Below are positions 42,262-52,158 of a DNA stretch of 64,000 nucleotides, one piece after another. The DNA is from an uncultured Acidiferrobacteraceae bacterium (lineage in GTDB: Bacteria; Pseudomonadota; Gammaproteobacteria; Acidiferrobacterales; SZUA-150), in NCBI GenBank assembly GCA_913009895.1, contig CAJVXY010000003.1, forward strand, positions 62,001 to 126,000. Direction: 5' to 3'. Both the position numbers and the translations under genes were made by a program. Numbering within the stretch: position 1 is the stretch's first letter; every line of letters begins with the position of its first letter. Under the pieces are notes generated by a model. That model saw only the letters and a list, made by a program, of their open reading frames with translations, made no database searches and had not been told where the DNA came from.

Positions 42262-44085
42262 TCAGGCTCCGGCCGCCTGTCGAACGGCTTTTTTACGTTC
42301 ATGTTCGAGCAGTAATTTTTTACGCATACGTAAATGACCGGGGGTAACTTCCACCAGTTCATCGTCAGCAATAAATTCCAGCGCCTGTTCCAGGCTCATT
42401 TTAATGGGTGGCGTCAGAACGATATTTTCGTCGGTGCCGGACGCCCGGACATTTGTCAGTTGTTTTCCCTTGAGGGGATTGACCACCAGGTCATTGTTGC
42501 GTGAGTGTATGCCCACTAACATACCTTCATAAACCTCGGTGCTTGGGGGAATGAACAGGCGTCCCCGTTCCTGGAGATTAAATAACGAAAAGCCAAGGGC
42601 CTTACCCTTGCCATTGGCGATCATCACACCATTCATGCGTTTGCCGTAATCACCTTTTTTCACAGGCCCGTAATGATCAAACACGTGGTAAATTAATCCG
42701 GTGCCCTGGGTGGCGGTCATGAATTCAGTTCGAAAACCGATTAAACCGCGGGCCGGGATGATGTAGTCCAGTCGCACCCGGCCCTGGCCGTCAGGCACCA
42801 TATCTTTCAGGTCACCGCCACGTTCACCCAGTTTTTCCATGACACTGCCCTGATGATCTGCTTCCACATCCACGGTCATTTGTTCGTAGGGTTCATGGGC
42901 TTGACCATCAACCATTTTGATCACGACTTCGGGTCTTGATACACCCAGCTCAAAACCTTCGCGGCGCATGGTTTCTATTAATATAGATAAGTGTAATTCC
43001 CCGCGGCCCGAGACCTTGAATTTATCCGGATTCCCCGTGTCTTCGACTTGCAGGGCCACATTGTGCTTCAGCTCCTGGTCCAGGCGCTCCCGGATCTGGC
43101 GGGACGTGACATATTTACCGTCATTGCCCGCAAATGGTGAATTATTCACCTGGAAAGTCATGCTCACGGTGGGTTCGTCTACGGACAGGGCCGGCAGGGC
43201 CTCAACATTCTGGGGGTCACACAGGGTGTCTGAAATATTCAAACCATCCAGCCCGGTAATGGCGACAATGTCACCGGCGTTGGCTTGCTCGACTTCGGTA
43301 CGCTCCAGGCCCATTAGCCCCAATACCTGTAATACCCGGCCATTGCGGGTTTTGCCTGCGGCATCTATGACGGCAACGGGTTGGTTGGACTTGAGTACGC
43401 CCCGGGTAATCCGGCCAATGCCAATAATGCCGACGTAGGAATTGTAATCCAGGGAGCTGATCTGCATTTGCAGTGGCCCTTTAAGGTCAACATCCGGTGC
43501 CGGCACCATTTTGACAATCGTTTTCAATAAAGGGTCCATATTGCCATCCCGGTGGTGATCGTCGAGCGAGGCATAGCCCTGCAGGGCCGAGGCATAAACC
43601 ACGGGAAAATCCAGCTGATCGTCGTTGGCGCCAAGACGGTCAAACAGATCAAAAGTCTGGTCCAAAACCCAGCCTGGACGGGCACCGGGGCGGTCTATCT
43701 TGTTAATAACCACAATAGGATTCAGACCCTGGGCCAGGGCTTTTTGGGTCACAAAACGGGTCTGGGGCATGGGGCCTTCAACCGCATCCACCAGCAATAA
43801 CACGGAATCCACCATACTCAGTACCCGCTCAACCTCACCCCCAAAATCCGCATGGCCCGGGGTATCGACAATATTGATGCGATAATCCTGCCACTGGATT
43901 GCGGTATTTTTAGAGAGAATGGTGATACCCCGTTCCCGCTCCAAATCGTTGGAATCCATGATGCGCTCGGTTTTGGGCCCCCGTTCACTGAGGGCGCCAG
44001 TCTGCTGCAGTAGCTTGTCTACCAGGGTGGTTTTGCCATGATCTACATGGGCGATAATTGCGATATTACGGAGTTTGTCAGTCAT
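42262..44085 (-). CDS. typA: Translational GTPase TypA/BipA
   Basis: This 607-residue ribosome-associated GTPase needed for late assembly and stress growth. G1 [16 protein letters not shown]3 [12 protein letters not shown]4 [10 protein letters not shown] are intact. Elongation-factor domains II, III ([19 protein letters not shown]) and V ([17 protein letters not shown]), and the TypA-specific C-terminal region ([41 protein letters not shown]) are in order. Full length; nothing unusual. Confidence 0.97.
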   Translation of the reverse strand: MTDKLRNIAIIAHVDHGKTTLVDKLLQQTGALSERGPKTERIMDSNDLERERGITILSKNTAIQWQDYRINIVDTPGHADFGGEVERVLSMVDSVLLLVDAVEGPMPQTRFVTQKALAQGLNPIVVINKIDRPGARPGWVLDQTFDLFDRLGANDDQLDFPVVYASALQGYASLDDHHRDGNMDPLLKTIVKMVPAPDVDLKGPLQMQISSLDYNSYVGIIGIGRITRGVLKSNQPVAVIDAAGKTRNGRVLQVLGLMGLERTEVEQANAGDIVAITGLDGLNISDTLCDPQNVEALPALSVDEPTVSMTFQVNNSPFAGNDGKYVTSRQIRERLDQELKHNVALQVEDTGNPDKFKVSGRGELHLSILIETMRREGFELGVSRPEVVIKMVDGQAHEPYEQMTVDVEADHQGSVMEKLGERGGDLKDMVPDGQGRVRLDYIIPARGLIGFRTEFMTATQGTGLIYHVFDHYGPVKKGDYGKRMNGVMIANGKGKALGFSLFNLQERGRLFIPPSTEVYEGMLVGIHSRNNDLVVNPLKGKQLTNVRASGTDENIVLTPPIKMSLEQALEFIADDELVEVTPGHLRMRKKLLLEHERKKAVRQAAGA

Positions 44086-44422
44086 CTTGAGCTTCTGCCG
44101 GTGCGTAAAAAGGAGGCGATTGTACAGATTTAGACTGGCTGCGCATACCTATTATAGGGGGGAAATACAAGGGTTTGGCGTTGAGGCATGACTTTAAATG
44201 CAGGTTTCGCTGGGCTTTTATGGTGAGAAAGTGCGGTGCGCTTAAAAAGGGCAGTGCAATACCTGGAAACCAGAATCTGGCAACGAATTTTATGATTTGT
44301 CCTGCTTATAATAATTAATCAAAAAATTTAATTACTTTTATAGCTAAAAATAGAGGAAAATAGCCCTGCGGTTACCTGAGTATATATAAGTATCAATTGT
44401 TGACAATTTATAGGTGAGCGTC
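44086..44422. other. Intergenic region without a gene
   Basis: This 337-base divergent gap lies between typA and the PilZ gene. It contains a likely typA leader (AAAGGAGG near 44110 on the plus strand is not in the right orientation), AT-rich stretches, and CAATTGTTGACAATT near 44394-44408, an inverted repeat (AATTGT-TGACAATT) that could be an operator. No ORF above about 30 codons has a ribosome site. Confidence 0.5.
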
Positions 44423-44752
44423 ATGGAAAATACAGCTATTGAACATCGCAACGGCCCCAGAAGGCGCTTTCCCCAGGAAGTGATGGCCATTGCTGGCAAT
44501 GACCATCGGTTGTGTCGTATGCATAATATTGGTGATGGCGGTGCCTTGCTGGAGGTAAGTTGGGGCAGATTAACCCATGATGTTGAAGTGGAGATAATTA
44601 TTGACCTGCCTGTGAATAATATCCTGACCCCGTACCATTTGTTTGGCAAAGTTGCCCGTGTCACCCCTGTGGGTACGGCGGTTCAATTTACTATTATTAA
44701 TAGTGAGGCCCAGAAGGCTTTACAGACCTACCTGACAAAAAGAATGAATTAG
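44423..44752 (+). CDS. PilZ-domain protein
   Basis: This 109-residue protein has the PilZ pattern: an arginine-rich N-terminus (NGPRRRFPQEV), NIGDGGALLEV in place of DxSxxG, then the beta-barrel strands VEIIIDLPVNN, HLFGKVARVTPVGTAVQF. The RxxxR motif is present but the second motif has NIGDGG, so cyclic di-GMP binding is plausible but not certain. Start ATG 44423; the nearby GTG at 44414 is less likely. No other domain. Confidence 0.7.
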   Translation: MENTAIEHRNGPRRRFPQEVMAIAGNDHRLCRMHNIGDGGALLEVSWGRLTHDVEVEIIIDLPVNNILTPYHLFGKVARVTPVGTAVQFTIINSEAQKALQTYLTKRMN

Positions 44753-44816
44753 TACCCAGTCATTTCCAATCTCTCCAGGGTAAATTCCCCGCCGCTTGCG
44801 GCTGGCGTAGTGGTCT

Positions 44817-44847
44817 GTAGGTTGGTGCTGAGGCACGAAGCCCAACA
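44817..44847. repeat. 31-base repeat, single arm
   Basis: This 31-base stretch is identical to the reverse complement of 49475-49505. It begins GTAGGTTGG and ends GCCCAACA. Here it is a lone arm rather than a hairpin. Non-coding. Confidence 0.85.
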
Positions 44848-45017
44848 ACTGAATCATGAAACTGTGGGTTGTTTATTTTTCCTGTACCAGGTTATTTCTG
44901 GTTCTGTGTATTATGTCTTTCAAAGCCCCGTTATTTTTCTCACCCATAATTTAGTTAACTAGTCGAATTTTACTGTTAATATTTCTGCTGATCAGCATCC
45001 CGTTGAGGAGGAGTTTT

Positions 45018-45506
45018 ATGTTACTTGCAGGCAGTTGTCATTGTGGTGGTGTCAGGTTTTCACTTGAGTCGCCCCATCCTTACCCATTCAATCTTTGCTA
45101 CTGTTCAGTTTGCCGCAAGACTGCTGGCGGCGGCGGTTACGCCATAAACCTGGGTGGTGAACATAAGTCACTCAAAATTGAAGGCCAGGCAAATATTGAG
45201 ATATATCAAGCAAAAATAGTTGATCCTGAAACCGGTGAAATAAAAAAAAGTCCAGCATTACGTCACTTCTGCAAAATATGCGGGTCAGCATTGTGGTTAT
45301 GGGATCCACGCTGGCCCGCACTGGTACACCCATTTGCTTCGGCTATTGATAGCGAGTTGCCGGTACCGCCGGAACGCACACACTTAATGGTCAAATCAAA
45401 AGCATCCTGGGTAAAAATTCATGCCAACGCACAAGATAAAATATTTGATCACTACCCGGACGAGTCCATCGCGCAATGGCATCAGCGTTTGGGTTTGGGT
45501 GATTAA
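45018..45506 (+). CDS. GFA-family (glutathione-dependent formaldehyde-activating like) protein
   Basis: This 162-residue protein starts at 45018 behind GAGGAGG. It has the beta-tent zinc fold: GSCHCGGVRFSL, NLCYCSVCRKTAGGG, and FCKICGSALWLWD, supplying the cysteine ligands of both zinc sites. GFA-family proteins include a fraction that accelerates S-hydroxymethylglutathione formation, but most members have no proven substrate. Confidence 0.88.
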   Translation: MLLAGSCHCGGVRFSLESPHPYPFNLCYCSVCRKTAGGGGYAINLGGEHKSLKIEGQANIEIYQAKIVDPETGEIKKSPALRHFCKICGSALWLWDPRWPALVHPFASAIDSELPVPPERTHLMVKSKASWVKIHANAQDKIFDHYPDESIAQWHQRLGLGD

Positions 45507-45638
45507 CGGTAGTCATTATTTAACAAACTGATTGGGTGCACTTATGTAACGACGGGTGGCATTTTTATTATCCATACGCAAACTAAAATAGAATTCAGAC
45601 TTAGGAATTATTTTTTAGTATAAAGTATGGAGTAGCTC

Positions 45639-47465
45639 GTGAAATTTAGTGACAAATCTTCCAGTAAGAATTCGGTTTTTACAACTTCAAGTATAAAATC
45701 GAAAATATTTACTCGTTTCAAACAGATTCTGCCAATAATTTTTTTATCGGTGGCCGGGTTCCTGGCACCCAGTGAAGTGTTGGCTGTCAATAATACCACC
45801 CCAGGCACGCCGGTTTCGCCCTATCCAACTATTCAAAACCTGTCGATCGAGTGGCCAATTAGTGGTGATAGTAATAACAATGGTTATGTTGATGTTCGTT
45901 ATCGTAAAATGGGCACCACGCCCTGGACAAAAGGCCTGCGGTTGCGACGTGTGCCTGCGGGATCAGGCTCCGGTTTTTCCTGGACCAATAAACATAGTGG
46001 CAGCCTGTTCGATCTTTTACCAAATACCTCTTATGAAATCGAGTTAAAACTTACTGATCAGGATGGCGGGAGCACAACGCAAATACTTTCAGCTACAACC
46101 CGGGCCGAACCAGTGGCACCGGCCTCAGCAACCATTGTTCCTGTCATCCCGGCGACATTTTCAGCGGCTGCGACTAGTGCAACACCAGGCACAATCATTC
46201 AAATGGCAGCGGGTAATTACAACGGGTTCACAGTCGGTGTCAATGGAAATAGCAACAACCCGATTGTTTTCAGGGCCGAGACAGCAGGCACAGCAATTGT
46301 CAATGGCGATATATTTTTGAACAATCGTTCTTATATATTTATCGAAGGCCTCGAGGTCAGGGGCATGATTAAGTTAAACAGTTCCGAGGGTATTGTGGTG
46401 CGGGGCAGTACGATTCTTGCGCCTACAAGAGGTATCGTCTCTTATGGTACTGGCGTGATAAATGGTTATTTTGCTGACAATGTCGTGATCGGCCCGGTTA
46501 CATGGGCGAATAGTTCCCTGGGTGTGAACGGAAATAACGGTGGTGACGGAATCGAGCTAACCGGGCCGGGTAATGTCATTGCCTACAATTATGTTAAAGG
46601 TTTTCGGGATGCTATTTCTACCATGGAAGATGGTGAGGCGGTAAACCAGGTCTCCCTGGATATTTACAATAATGATATTGAAGTGGGCGCAGACGACGGC
46701 ATAGAAGCCGATTTCACCATGGGTAATGCTCGCATTATGCGCAATCGTATCACCAACTCTTTCATTGGTATTAGTGGCCAGCCAACACTGGGCGGCCCGG
46801 CGTATTACATTCGTAACGTGATGTATAACCTGGCCCACATCCCTTTTAAGTTGTATCGCGGTAGTGTCGGTGATGTGGCCTTCCACAATACGTCAATTAG
46901 CAGTGGCGATGCCTTTGCAAATTATTCTGGTTCGACCTGGTCGCGGGCGCTGTTTCGAAATAATTTATTTATTGGTGGCCAGGGCGGCGGTTCTTACGGT
47001 GGCTTTAGTAATGGTTCCGGTCGGGTCGCGCAACTGAGTGCTTCTGATGTTAGTAATGATTTTAATTACGATGGTTATGGTTCCATCGGTACCGGAACCT
47101 TTCGAGGCAGGATTGGCGGTACCAGTTTCAACAGCCTTGTTGAGATGCAAGCTAGCACGACAGAAACCAACGCCATTGAAGTTGATATGAGTATTTTTGC
47201 TAATTTAATCACCTTTCCTGCCAGCGGGCCTTTCCCTGCGTTGGCCGTACCAGATTTACGTTTGGCCAGTGGCGCAGTGGCCGTGAATGCTGGTGAGGCC
47301 CTGGCCAATATCAATGATGGTTATGCCGGCAGTGCACCGGATTTGGGTGCTTACGAATTTGGCGATGCCTTGCCGATTTATGGCCCCCGGCCTGGTCGTC
47401 ATCCGGGTTATGACTCCACAGATGTCACTCCGCCAATGGCACCGACAAACATACAAATACAGTAA
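45639..47465 (+). CDS. Secreted right-handed parallel beta-helix protein
   Basis: This 608-residue protein starts at GTG 45639. An extended signal peptide (about 49 residues, ending SEVLAV) leads into a fibronectin-III-like domain (TPGTPVSPYPTIQNLSIEWP, PNTSYEIELKLTDQDGG), then a pectate-lyase-like helix from about residue 160 (NPIVFRAETAGTAIVNGD, EGLEVRGMIKLNSSEGIVV, NVIAYNYVKGFRDAIS). It ends with DVTPPMAPTNIQIQ, which is normally the start of a fibronectin domain. Likely surface or secreted carbohydrate-active or adhesive protein. Confidence 0.85.
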   Translation: MKFSDKSSSKNSVFTTSSIKSKIFTRFKQILPIIFLSVAGFLAPSEVLAVNNTTPGTPVSPYPTIQNLSIEWPISGDSNNNGYVDVRYRKMGTTPWTKGLRLRRVPAGSGSGFSWTNKHSGSLFDLLPNTSYEIELKLTDQDGGSTTQILSATTRAEPVAPASATIVPVIPATFSAAATSATPGTIIQMAAGNYNGFTVGVNGNSNNPIVFRAETAGTAIVNGDIFLNNRSYIFIEGLEVRGMIKLNSSEGIVVRGSTILAPTRGIVSYGTGVINGYFADNVVIGPVTWANSSLGVNGNNGGDGIELTGPGNVIAYNYVKGFRDAISTMEDGEAVNQVSLDIYNNDIEVGADDGIEADFTMGNARIMRNRITNSFIGISGQPTLGGPAYYIRNVMYNLAHIPFKLYRGSVGDVAFHNTSISSGDAFANYSGSTWSRALFRNNLFIGGQGGGSYGGFSNGSGRVAQLSASDVSNDFNYDGYGSIGTGTFRGRIGGTSFNSLVEMQASTTETNAIEVDMSIFANLITFPASGPFPALAVPDLRLASGAVAVNAGEALANINDGYAGSAPDLGAYEFGDALPIYGPRPGRHPGYDSTDVTPPMAPTNIQIQ

Positions 47466-47477
47466 GGCTGAACAGAT

Positions 47478-47939
47478 ATGAAAAAGAAAGATATTACAAT
47501 AAGCAGTAAAAAAGGATTAGGCTATTTATTGGGTTTTATTTTGTTGCTTACGCTCAGTGCATGCGGCAGCAGCAGTGGTAGCAGTTCGGCAGATCCGGCC
47601 GCCGCCGGTGGTGGAGGAGGAGGTGGCGGAGGAGGAGGTGGACTTCCCGCGACTTCGGCGCTTATTACCTGGAATGGTTCCACCAATAATGCCAATGCTG
47701 GTAACACGACCCTGACCGATCTGGCCGGTTATCGTGTTTATATGTCGACCACACCCGCTGATCCCGCTGCCAATATGATTGCCCAGGTATCAGCAAGCTC
47801 AACCGGTGGCGGTAGTGAGAGTTACCAGGTAGATAACCTGACACCTGGCACTTATTATTTCAAGGTAACGGCTTATGATAACGCCAGCCCCGCCAATGAA
47901 AGTGTTGCTACTGCAGAAGTGAGCAAGACTATTCCATAA
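47478..47939 (+). CDS. Lipoprotein with polyglycine linker and fibronectin-III domain
   Basis: This 153-residue lipoprotein has a signal ending LLTLSAC, a serine-rich stretch and a run of twelve glycines, followed by one fibronectin-III domain (YRVYMSTTPADPAANM, YQVDNLTPGTYYFKVTAYDN). The poly-glycine is encoded by a GGT/GGA/GGC repeat (near 47611-47643) that could vary by slippage. The gene is 12 bases after the beta-helix gene and likely cotranscribed. Confidence 0.82.
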   Translation: MKKKDITISSKKGLGYLLGFILLLTLSACGSSSGSSSADPAAAGGGGGGGGGGGGLPATSALITWNGSTNNANAGNTTLTDLAGYRVYMSTTPADPAANMIAQVSASSTGGGSESYQVDNLTPGTYYFKVTAYDNASPANESVATAEVSKTIP

Positions 47940-48142
47940 TTTTTTATCCTAAAATACCCGGAGTTTCTAGCTCCATTGTCCCTGGTCTTTTGATCAGGGC
48001 GTCAGGCATTATTAGCGATCCCGTGTTCTGTCAGTTTCGATTTATTGAGATATAATCATCAGGCGTTAACGAGCCTGATGGATCAAGCTTGAATTGAACC
48101 TGAAATAAACTGGCCAGACAAAATAATCGATATGGTATTGAT

Positions 48143-49366
48143 GTGTTAATACGGAAGCGATCCGGATATATTTTTCCGCTGGTATTTTTAGTATTTTTTA
48201 CTGCTATTGATGCCCGGGCGGGCACGGCCGCTTTTTCCTATTACCAACAATCACTGGTTATCGAGGGAAATACCTACCAGGTTCGTATTCCAAAGGGATA
48301 CAAACTGGAATTGTTGACCAAAGAACTGAAGACACCACGTCTGATTACATTTTTGTCAAATGGCGATTTGTTTGCCGGCTCACGGTCTGACAAGGTTTAT
48401 CGAATACCGCCGCCTTACAATAGTCCGCAAGTACTTATTAAACTCAATGACTACCCCCACAGTGTTGCATTTCGACCAGGTAAAATATTGATTGCCAGAA
48501 CCAGTGGTCTTTACCAGGCCCCTTATAAACCCGGCCAGAAAAAATTAAACAATCGTGCTGTAAAATTACTGGCAGCCTTGCCAGGCGGTGGCGGTCATAA
48601 CAGCAGGACCGTAGGTGTAGGGCCGGATGGTAAAATTTACCTGGGCCTGGGTTTGACAGGCAACTGTAGCAATCAATATTTAGACAAAAGTTATGCGTTT
48701 AAAAACCGTCGCGGTGGCGTGCTGGTGTTAGATGAAACCAAAAAAAAGCCCGGGTGGTTAACCTTCGCTTCCGGATTGCGAAACCCGGTTGGTTTCGACT
48801 GGCACCCCCGGTCCCGGGTAATGTATGCCAGTAACAATGGACCGGACCATCGGGGTTTTGAACAACCACCTGAATATTTTAGTCGCCTGGTAAAGGGCTC
48901 ATTCCACGGCATGCCCTGGTATCAATATAATGGTAAAAAAATTCAACGCGATAACTGCATTCCAATACCAGCGCCAAAACCAATAAAATCAGTGTTTGTC
49001 CCGGTGCTGACTTTCCCGGCACGTAACGCCCCCATGGCCGTGGCTTTTGTACCTGATGCGGCTATGGATAAACGATTCCAGTATGATGCAATAGTTGCCA
49101 TGCGTGGCTCGTGGGGAACAAAACCTGGCGGCGGGTTTTTTGGTAATCCGGCCTCCCGGCGACCACCCAAGCTGGTCATTGTCAGGTTCAAAAACGGGGT
49201 CGCTAAGCAGGTAGATGATCTGGTTACCGGTTTTCAGTTAGCTGACGGCAGTCGTTGGGCACGGCCAGTGGGTGTTGCCATCGGGCCCGATGGCGCGGTT
49301 TATTTTACCAGCGATAGTGGCATCAATGGTTTGTTTCGATTAAGCAGAATAAAAAGCAGCCTGTAG
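48143..49366 (+). CDS. Secreted PQQ-type sugar (sorbosone/glucose) dehydrogenase-like protein
   Basis: This 407-residue protein starts at GTG 48143. It has a signal peptide (SGYIFPLVFLVFFTAIDARAG) and six-bladed beta-propeller motifs of the GSDH family: PRLITFLSNGDLFAGSRSD, GGHNSRTVGVGPDGKIYLGLG, GLRNPVGFDWHP, NGPDHRG, and ARPVGVAIGPDGAVYFTSD. Members use PQQ and oxidise sugars in the periplasm; some are sorbosone dehydrogenases. Residue-level PQQ contacts could not be checked. Confidence 0.85.
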   Translation: MLIRKRSGYIFPLVFLVFFTAIDARAGTAAFSYYQQSLVIEGNTYQVRIPKGYKLELLTKELKTPRLITFLSNGDLFAGSRSDKVYRIPPPYNSPQVLIKLNDYPHSVAFRPGKILIARTSGLYQAPYKPGQKKLNNRAVKLLAALPGGGGHNSRTVGVGPDGKIYLGLGLTGNCSNQYLDKSYAFKNRRGGVLVLDETKKKPGWLTFASGLRNPVGFDWHPRSRVMYASNNGPDHRGFEQPPEYFSRLVKGSFHGMPWYQYNGKKIQRDNCIPIPAPKPIKSVFVPVLTFPARNAPMAVAFVPDAAMDKRFQYDAIVAMRGSWGTKPGGGFFGNPASRRPPKLVIVRFKNGVAKQVDDLVTGFQLADGSRWARPVGVAIGPDGAVYFTSDSGINGLFRLSRIKSSL

Positions 49367-49420
49367 GGTACTACTGCCCCGTACAACGCGAACAAAGGAT
49401 TCCTATATTGTCGTACTTTT

Positions 49421-49505
49421 GTAGGTTGGGGTGAAGCATGAAGCCCAACAATAGGGCGTGTAAATATTTACTGCTGTTGGGCTTCGTGCCTCAGCACCAA
49501 CCTAC
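49421..49505. repeat. Long palindromic intergenic repeat
   Basis: Arms of about 30 bases (49421-49450 and 49475-49505) form an imperfect hairpin beginning GTAGGTTGGG and returning through CCAACCTAC. The right arm is exactly repeated in inverse at 44817-44847. The design resembles a REP- or MITE-like element, common in gammaproteobacteria. It lies between the sugar-dehydrogenase and DinB genes. Confidence 0.85.
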
Positions 49506-49661
49506 GACACGGTCTCTTTTCATGTCCAACTTAACTTGATTACAATAAAGGAATAATAGTTATTATGTTTAGTTTATGGGACAGCAATGGCCAGTAGGGT
49601 GCTTTTATATTTTTTACATAGTGTATTATATGTTTTTAATTCAACCAGAGGCCTGTCGGTT

Positions 49662-50171
49662 ATGAACAACCCCGATCACTACCAGCTCATGTCTGGTTAT
49701 AACCAGTGGATGAACCAGGCCCTGTACCAGGTTTGTGAAACGATTCCTGATGACAAGCGCAAGCAGGACCTGGGGGCATTTTTTAAATCCATTCACGGCA
49801 CCCTGAATCATATCCTGTGGGCAGATGAAATCTGGCTGGGTCGGTTTGCCGGGACCATTCCTGATTTGCCCGGCATGGGCAAGGACTTGTATGCTGGTTT
49901 CGATGAATTGAAATCAGCACGTATTCAAACTGACACTAAAATAAACCAGTGGCTCAATGGCCTCGACAGTAAATGGCTTGCTGCCGATTTTAGTTTTACC
50001 AGTGTATCCGATCATAAAACCCGCAGTGGGCCTGGCTGGGTGTTTGTCAGTCACATGTTTAATCACCAGACCCATCACCGGGGCCAAATCACGACCCTCA
50101 TCAGCCAGCTTGGGTTTGAACCACCGGTTACTGATATTCCCTGGATGCCGGGCCTGATTAAAGTCAGCTAG
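49662..50171 (+). CDS. DinB-family metal-binding protein
   Basis: This 169-residue four-helix bundle protein starts at 49662 (MNNPDHYQL). Metal ligands are visible as IHGTLNHILWADEIW and HMFNHQTHHRGQ, the DinB/YfiT layout of three histidines. Members are thiol S-transferases or have unknown function; no partner is nearby. The stop overlaps that of the convergent barrel gene in a CTAG, an economical arrangement. Confidence 0.88.
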   Translation: MNNPDHYQLMSGYNQWMNQALYQVCETIPDDKRKQDLGAFFKSIHGTLNHILWADEIWLGRFAGTIPDLPGMGKDLYAGFDELKSARIQTDTKINQWLNGLDSKWLAADFSFTSVSDHKTRSGPGWVFVSHMFNHQTHHRGQITTLISQLGFEPPVTDIPWMPGLIKVS

Positions 50172-51475
50172 AAGTAATAACGCAGACGCAGGTTAACAGT
50201 TGCCGGCACGTGGCCGAATTCCGATCTGGGCAGACCAAAATTATCCAGGCCTTTGCCGGTGCCGTAATGAAATGCCAGCAGGGCATCTGCCTCATCGGCA
50301 ATTGAATAGTTAAAGAAAAACTGGTGCAGGGTTGACCAACTTGTATTTGCATCTGTGTCTTCAAGTCTTGCGCCAAGCAAGTTGTAATTTCCGGTTAGTA
50401 AGGGTGTCAGATTTTTTGAAAATGCAAAACCGACAATGTTTTGGCCAAGATGTTTTTGCTGGCCATTTATAAATGTAGCCTGGCTGGCACTCTCTAATAA
50501 TTCGCTTTCCTTGTTTGCACCCAGCGTATTGTAATAATATTCCAGTCCGATTATCAGGCCATTGGAAAATTGGTAATCAAGACCAGCTATGGAGAAATTA
50601 TCAGGCTTTTCCTTTTCAGGCTCCTTGAATAAAATACTTTCCAGGCGCCAGCCAATTCCTAACCAGCTGGTTTCTATGCTACCACCCCCTGTGACAGCGC
50701 CGACAATTTTTCCCGCCAGTAAAGTAACTTCAGAAGCCTGTCCCAGGGTAGTCCGGTAATTTAGTGCAGCGCTGTCTTCAAAATCCTTTTCATCCCTGTT
50801 TCCAAAAACATAAGCCAGGGTTAGACCGGATTCAAAGTTCGGAAAAAAATTAAATTTTATGGCATCGATCCCGGGCTTGTATTCACGATTCAGTTCGAGT
50901 GGCGAAAAAGCACCAAATACATCTGTGGGCTGCCAGAATCTTCCGCTGCCCCAGGTTATAGCCTGCCTGCCCACAACGGTAGAATAATTGCCGTATTCAT
51001 ATTTAGCAGATAATCGATCAATTTCGTGGTACCAGTTAGTTCTGTTATCACCTTTATAATCTTCCACGAAATAGTAACGGCCATTTTTTATTCTAAACAA
51101 ACTCGTATCAACCGGTGCCGATGTAACAGGTAAAATCGAAGCCTGGCGTTCATTGAAGTATTGTGCTTCCCAGGAAAGTTCTGCGTTCACACGACCAGAA
51201 AAAATTAACCGGGCTGATTCCTCATCTCTGGTATAAATATTTCTCTTTTTATCCGGGTCATATCCGATATCGTCTTCCTGCGTATAAAACAATCCACTAT
51301 CAACAAGCAGCACGCCGGCAAACTGAAAATTTTTGTTTGCCTGTTCATCGGCATATAACGGGTTAGTCAACAGGATGAAACTTATCGGTAAAATAATTTT
51401 TATTAAAAAACGGAATAAGCTGGAGAGGGGCTTATTCTTGTATTTGAACCGTTTTGTCACTTTCAATACTGCCAT
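50168..51475 (-). CDS. Outer-membrane barrel of the Lol/MacB-like operon
   Basis: This protein of about 435 residues starts at ATG 51475 (GTG 51460 also possible), overlapping the end of the ATPase gene. Signal peptide IKIILPISFILLTNPLYAD is followed by barrel strands (VNAELSWEAQYFNE, RLSAKYEYGNYSTVVGRQAI, IDAIKFNFFPNFESGLTLAYV) and ends in VNLRLRYYF with terminal phenylalanine. It contains the GRQAITWGSGRFW segment typical of DUF1302/alginate-like porins. Context suggests it receives or senses the cargo of the exporter. Confidence 0.8.
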   Translation of the reverse strand: MAVLKVTKRFKYKNKPLSSLFRFLIKIILPISFILLTNPLYADEQANKNFQFAGVLLVDSGLFYTQEDDIGYDPDKKRNIYTRDEESARLIFSGRVNAELSWEAQYFNERQASILPVTSAPVDTSLFRIKNGRYYFVEDYKGDNRTNWYHEIDRLSAKYEYGNYSTVVGRQAITWGSGRFWQPTDVFGAFSPLELNREYKPGIDAIKFNFFPNFESGLTLAYVFGNRDEKDFEDSAALNYRTTLGQASEVTLLAGKIVGAVTGGGSIETSWLGIGWRLESILFKEPEKEKPDNFSIAGLDYQFSNGLIIGLEYYYNTLGANKESELLESASQATFINGQQKHLGQNIVGFAFSKNLTPLLTGNYNLLGARLEDTDANTSWSTLHQFFFNYSIADEADALLAFHYGTGKGLDNFGLPRSEFGHVPATVNLRLRYYF

Positions 51476-52127
51476 CACGCAGGGTGATAATTCGTTCGGC
51501 ACGTGCCATTACCCGCACGTCGTGAGTTGAAAAAAGGAAGGTTGTTTTTTCCTCATGTGAGAGCCTGTGCATGATGTCCAGCAATGCCGTGGCATTATCG
51601 GAATCAAGATTGGCCGTGGGCTCATCGGCCAATACCAGCCTGGGGCCTGCCGCCAGTGCCCGTGCCACTGCAACCCGTTGCTGTTGGCCACCGCTCAAGG
51701 CGCTTGGGCGACGATTAATCATGTCCTGCAGGCCAACCATTTCCAGGAAATGCATGGCACGTTTTCTTCTTTCAGCAGGTAACCTGCCTTGCAATACCAT
51801 GACCAGCTCAACATTTTCCAGGGCGCTGAGTACTGGCACCAGGTTGTATGCCTGGAAAACAAATCCCAGTTGCATTAAACGGTAATGAGACAGGCTGTTT
51901 TCATCCATTTGTGTCAGGTCATCACCATTGAGGTGTACCGTGCCGTGGCTCGGTGTGTCCAGGCCACCAATAATATTAAGCAGCGTGGTTTTACCGGAGC
52001 CAGATGGGCCAACCAGGGCGGCAAACTCTCCCTGTTCGACAGTTAGTGACAAATTATTCAGGGCACGGACCTTTATGTCTCCCTGCTGGTAGATTTTACT
52101 GACATTTTTTAATTCCAGAAGTGCCAT
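51432..52127 (-). CDS. ABC transporter ATPase, LolD/MacB type
   Basis: This 231-residue ATPase starts at 52127 (MALLELKNVSKIYQQG). It has Walker A GPSGSGKTTLLN, signature LSGGQQQRVAVARAL, Walker B LVLADEPTANLDS and an H-loop STHDVRV. The Q-loop is FVFQAYNLVPVLSALENVEL. This is the LolD/FtsE/MacB class that drives MacB-like or Lol-like permeases by mechanotransmission rather than lipid-channel transport. Confidence 0.93.
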   Translation of the reverse strand: MALLELKNVSKIYQQGDIKVRALNNLSLTVEQGEFAALVGPSGSGKTTLLNIIGGLDTPSHGTVHLNGDDLTQMDENSLSHYRLMQLGFVFQAYNLVPVLSALENVELVMVLQGRLPAERRKRAMHFLEMVGLQDMINRRPSALSGGQQQRVAVARALAAGPRLVLADEPTANLDSDNATALLDIMHRLSHEEKTTFLFSTHDVRVMARAERIITLRDGSIESDKTVQIQE

Positions 52128-52158
52128 AAATATTATTCCTGTGTTGCCTGCATTATTT

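Noticed and set aside
42917-43438. Long open frame antisense to typA
   Set aside because: Shadow of a confidently identified gene, with no ribosome site and no family resemblance; the same applies to long antisense frames over prfC, the barrel gene at 8407 and the ABC exporter.
44398-44404. TTGACA before the PilZ gene as -35
   Set aside because: A 17-base spacer would put the -10 inside the coding region; more likely part of the AATTGT inverted repeat.
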